A stretch of 64,000 nucleotides of DNA, from contig CAXXKZ010000007.1 in assembly GCA_963665545.2 (NCBI GenBank), forward strand, positions 62,001 through 126,000. Direction: 5' to 3'. Source of the DNA: G963665545 sp963665545 (lineage in GTDB: Bacteria > Pseudomonadota > Gammaproteobacteria > Xanthomonadales > SZUA-36). How positions within the stretch are numbered: position 1 is the first letter of the stretch; the number at the start of each line of letters is the position of its first letter. Positions 63,035 to 64,000 of this stretch are shown here, piece after piece. The position numbers and the translations under genes are program-made. The notes beneath the pieces were generated by a model that was not told the DNA's origin, searched no databases, and saw only the letters and a list, made by a program, of their open reading frames with translations.

Positions 63035-63811
63035 ATGGCGGATTTCGAAACCGTGCGATATGACCTGAATGGCGCCGTGGCGACGGTGTCGATGAATCGC
63101 CCGGACGCATTGAATGCATTTAACAGCGCGCTGCGAAAAGACCTGGCGGGCGCACTGACGCTGGCCGGCGGAGACAACAAGGTCCGCGCAGTATTGCTCA
63201 AGGGTGAAGGCCGTTTGTTCGGCGCCGGCGCTGACCTGACCAGTGACGTCACAGATGATACCTACACAATGTTGATGGAAGAGTGGCGCCCCAGCCTGCG
63301 GCAGATCACGCAAATGCCCAAGCCGGTAATCGCCGTGGTACAGGGCGCTGCGGCCGGCATCCACATTTCCTTCGCGATGGCCTGTGACCTCGCCATCATG
63401 GCGGATGATGCGCGCCTGGTGACGCCGTTTTCCAATATTGGCCTGATCCCGGATGGCGGCGCCAACTGGCTGTTGCTACGCCAGTTGGGTTACAAACGCG
63501 CCTTCCGGATTGCGGTTGAGTCGCAAATACTGTGTGCTGCTGAGGCACTCGAAATGGGTCTGGTCAATCGCGTGGTGCCGCTCGACCAACTGGATTCGGA
63601 GGCAGACGCCTGGGCCGCCGAACTGGCCGCCCGCGCACCGCTGGCGATTGCCGGTATCAAAAAGGTCATGCGTTTGTCGGAAAATGTCGGGTTTGAAGAG
63701 GCCTATGAGGCGGAGTCGCGCATCCAGGGTGAGGTGTCCACCAGTGAGGACACCCAAGAAGGCGTTGATGCCTTCCTGAACAAACGCGAAGCAAATTTCA
63801 TCGGCAGATAG
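63035..63811 (+). CDS. Enoyl-CoA hydratase/isomerase family protein
   Basis: This 258-residue crotonase-fold enzyme shows MNRPDALNAFN, the oxyanion-hole segments LFGAGADLT and GAAAGIHISFAMACDLAIM, and SNIGLIPDGGANWLL with the position of the second catalytic Glu taken by Asp (IPDGG). The EAM region is AAEALEMGLVNRVVP. The first catalytic Glu is also not obvious, so isomerase or another crotonase activity is as likely as hydratase. GAGAGGA before ATG 63035 forms the ribosome site. Confidence 0.88.
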   Translation: MADFETVRYDLNGAVATVSMNRPDALNAFNSALRKDLAGALTLAGGDNKVRAVLLKGEGRLFGAGADLTSDVTDDTYTMLMEEWRPSLRQITQMPKPVIAVVQGAAAGIHISFAMACDLAIMADDARLVTPFSNIGLIPDGGANWLLLRQLGYKRAFRIAVESQILCAAEALEMGLVNRVVPLDQLDSEADAWAAELAARAPLAIAGIKKVMRLSENVGFEEAYEAESRIQGEVSTSEDTQEGVDAFLNKREANFIGR

Positions 63812-63846
63812 TACCGATAATCACCCAAACCCCCTGGAATACACTT

Positions 63847-64000
63847 ATGTTTGATCACCTGAACCAGCTCCCTCCTGACCCCATCCTGGGCATTATCGCG
63901 GCCTATGACGCGGACGACAACCCGGACAAAATCGACCTCGGCATCGGCGTTTACAAGGACGAAAGCGGCGCCACACCGATGCTCGATTCCGTGGTCGAGG
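63847..64000 (+). CDS. Aspartate/aromatic amino acid aminotransferase, N-terminal part
   Basis: The gene runs off the right edge; 51 codons are visible. MFDHLNQLPPDPILGIIAAY and DKIDLGIGVYKDESG are the characteristic start of AspC/TyrB-type transaminases, which exchange amino groups between aspartate or aromatic amino acids and 2-oxoglutarate. It starts 35 bp after the hydratase stop. Confidence 0.85.
   Translation, partial: MFDHLNQLPPDPILGIIAAYDADDNPDKIDLGIGVYKDESGATPMLDSVVE

Overview
The window reads as a chromosomal segment of a gammaproteobacterium with moderately high G+C. The order slt-like transglycosylase, NDUFA9-like reductase, cca, MidA-like methyltransferase, pteridine reductase, folK-folB-tsaD, rpsU-yqeY-dnaG-rpoD is a gammaproteobacterial housekeeping arrangement, perhaps near Xanthomonadales, Woeseiales or Chromatiales. 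That lineage guess is inference; no rRNA or other decisive marker is present.

Layout. 1-15.9 kb is housekeeping: cell-wall turnover, tRNA CCA addition, folate and pteridine enzymes, t6A synthesis, and the macromolecular-synthesis block ending in the primary sigma factor. At 16.05 kb a tRNA with a CAU anticodon (best read as tRNA-Ile2) is followed directly by a P4-type tyrosine integrase, so a genomic island starts there. The island carries an excisionase-like HTH protein, a broken conserved gene, a RepA-like ATPase with an iteron-like repeat cluster in its 3' end, small conserved island genes, and an AT-richer cargo: a DUF6979-like gene and a McrB-type restriction gene. That restriction gene is cut by two IS256-family copies (inverted to each other, each with a perfect target duplication) and ended by an IS481-family element. 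The IS481 element has truncated genes on both sides and no target duplication, so the right part of the island, probably with mcrC and attR, looks deleted.

29.4-53.9 kb is accessory chromosome: a secreted BNR/Asp-box lipoprotein, a membrane-anchored LuxR regulator with a DUF4199 protein, a CocE-type hydrolase, amino-acid and peptide functions (APC permease, class-III aminotransferase, M19 and M20 peptidase-family enzymes, YkvI-like membrane protein), arfB, tandem TMTC-like membrane/TPR proteins and a zinc metallopeptidase. Several genes here are broken by one point change each: a MOSC protein, an FtsX-like permease, an outer-membrane beta-barrel and the second TMTC-like copy.

54-64 kb holds a PLP-dependent decarboxylase, a 601-bp non-autonomous inverted-repeat element with elaborate hairpins inserted beside the bioA stop codon, a complete bioB-bioF-bioD-bioA operon, an ABC exporter pair, an enoyl-CoA hydratase and the start of an aspartate/aromatic aminotransferase.

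The observations most worth a second look are the structured 601-bp element, the triply interrupted composite McrB gene, the IS481 deletion junction, and the recurrent short tandem repeats in and beside coding ends.
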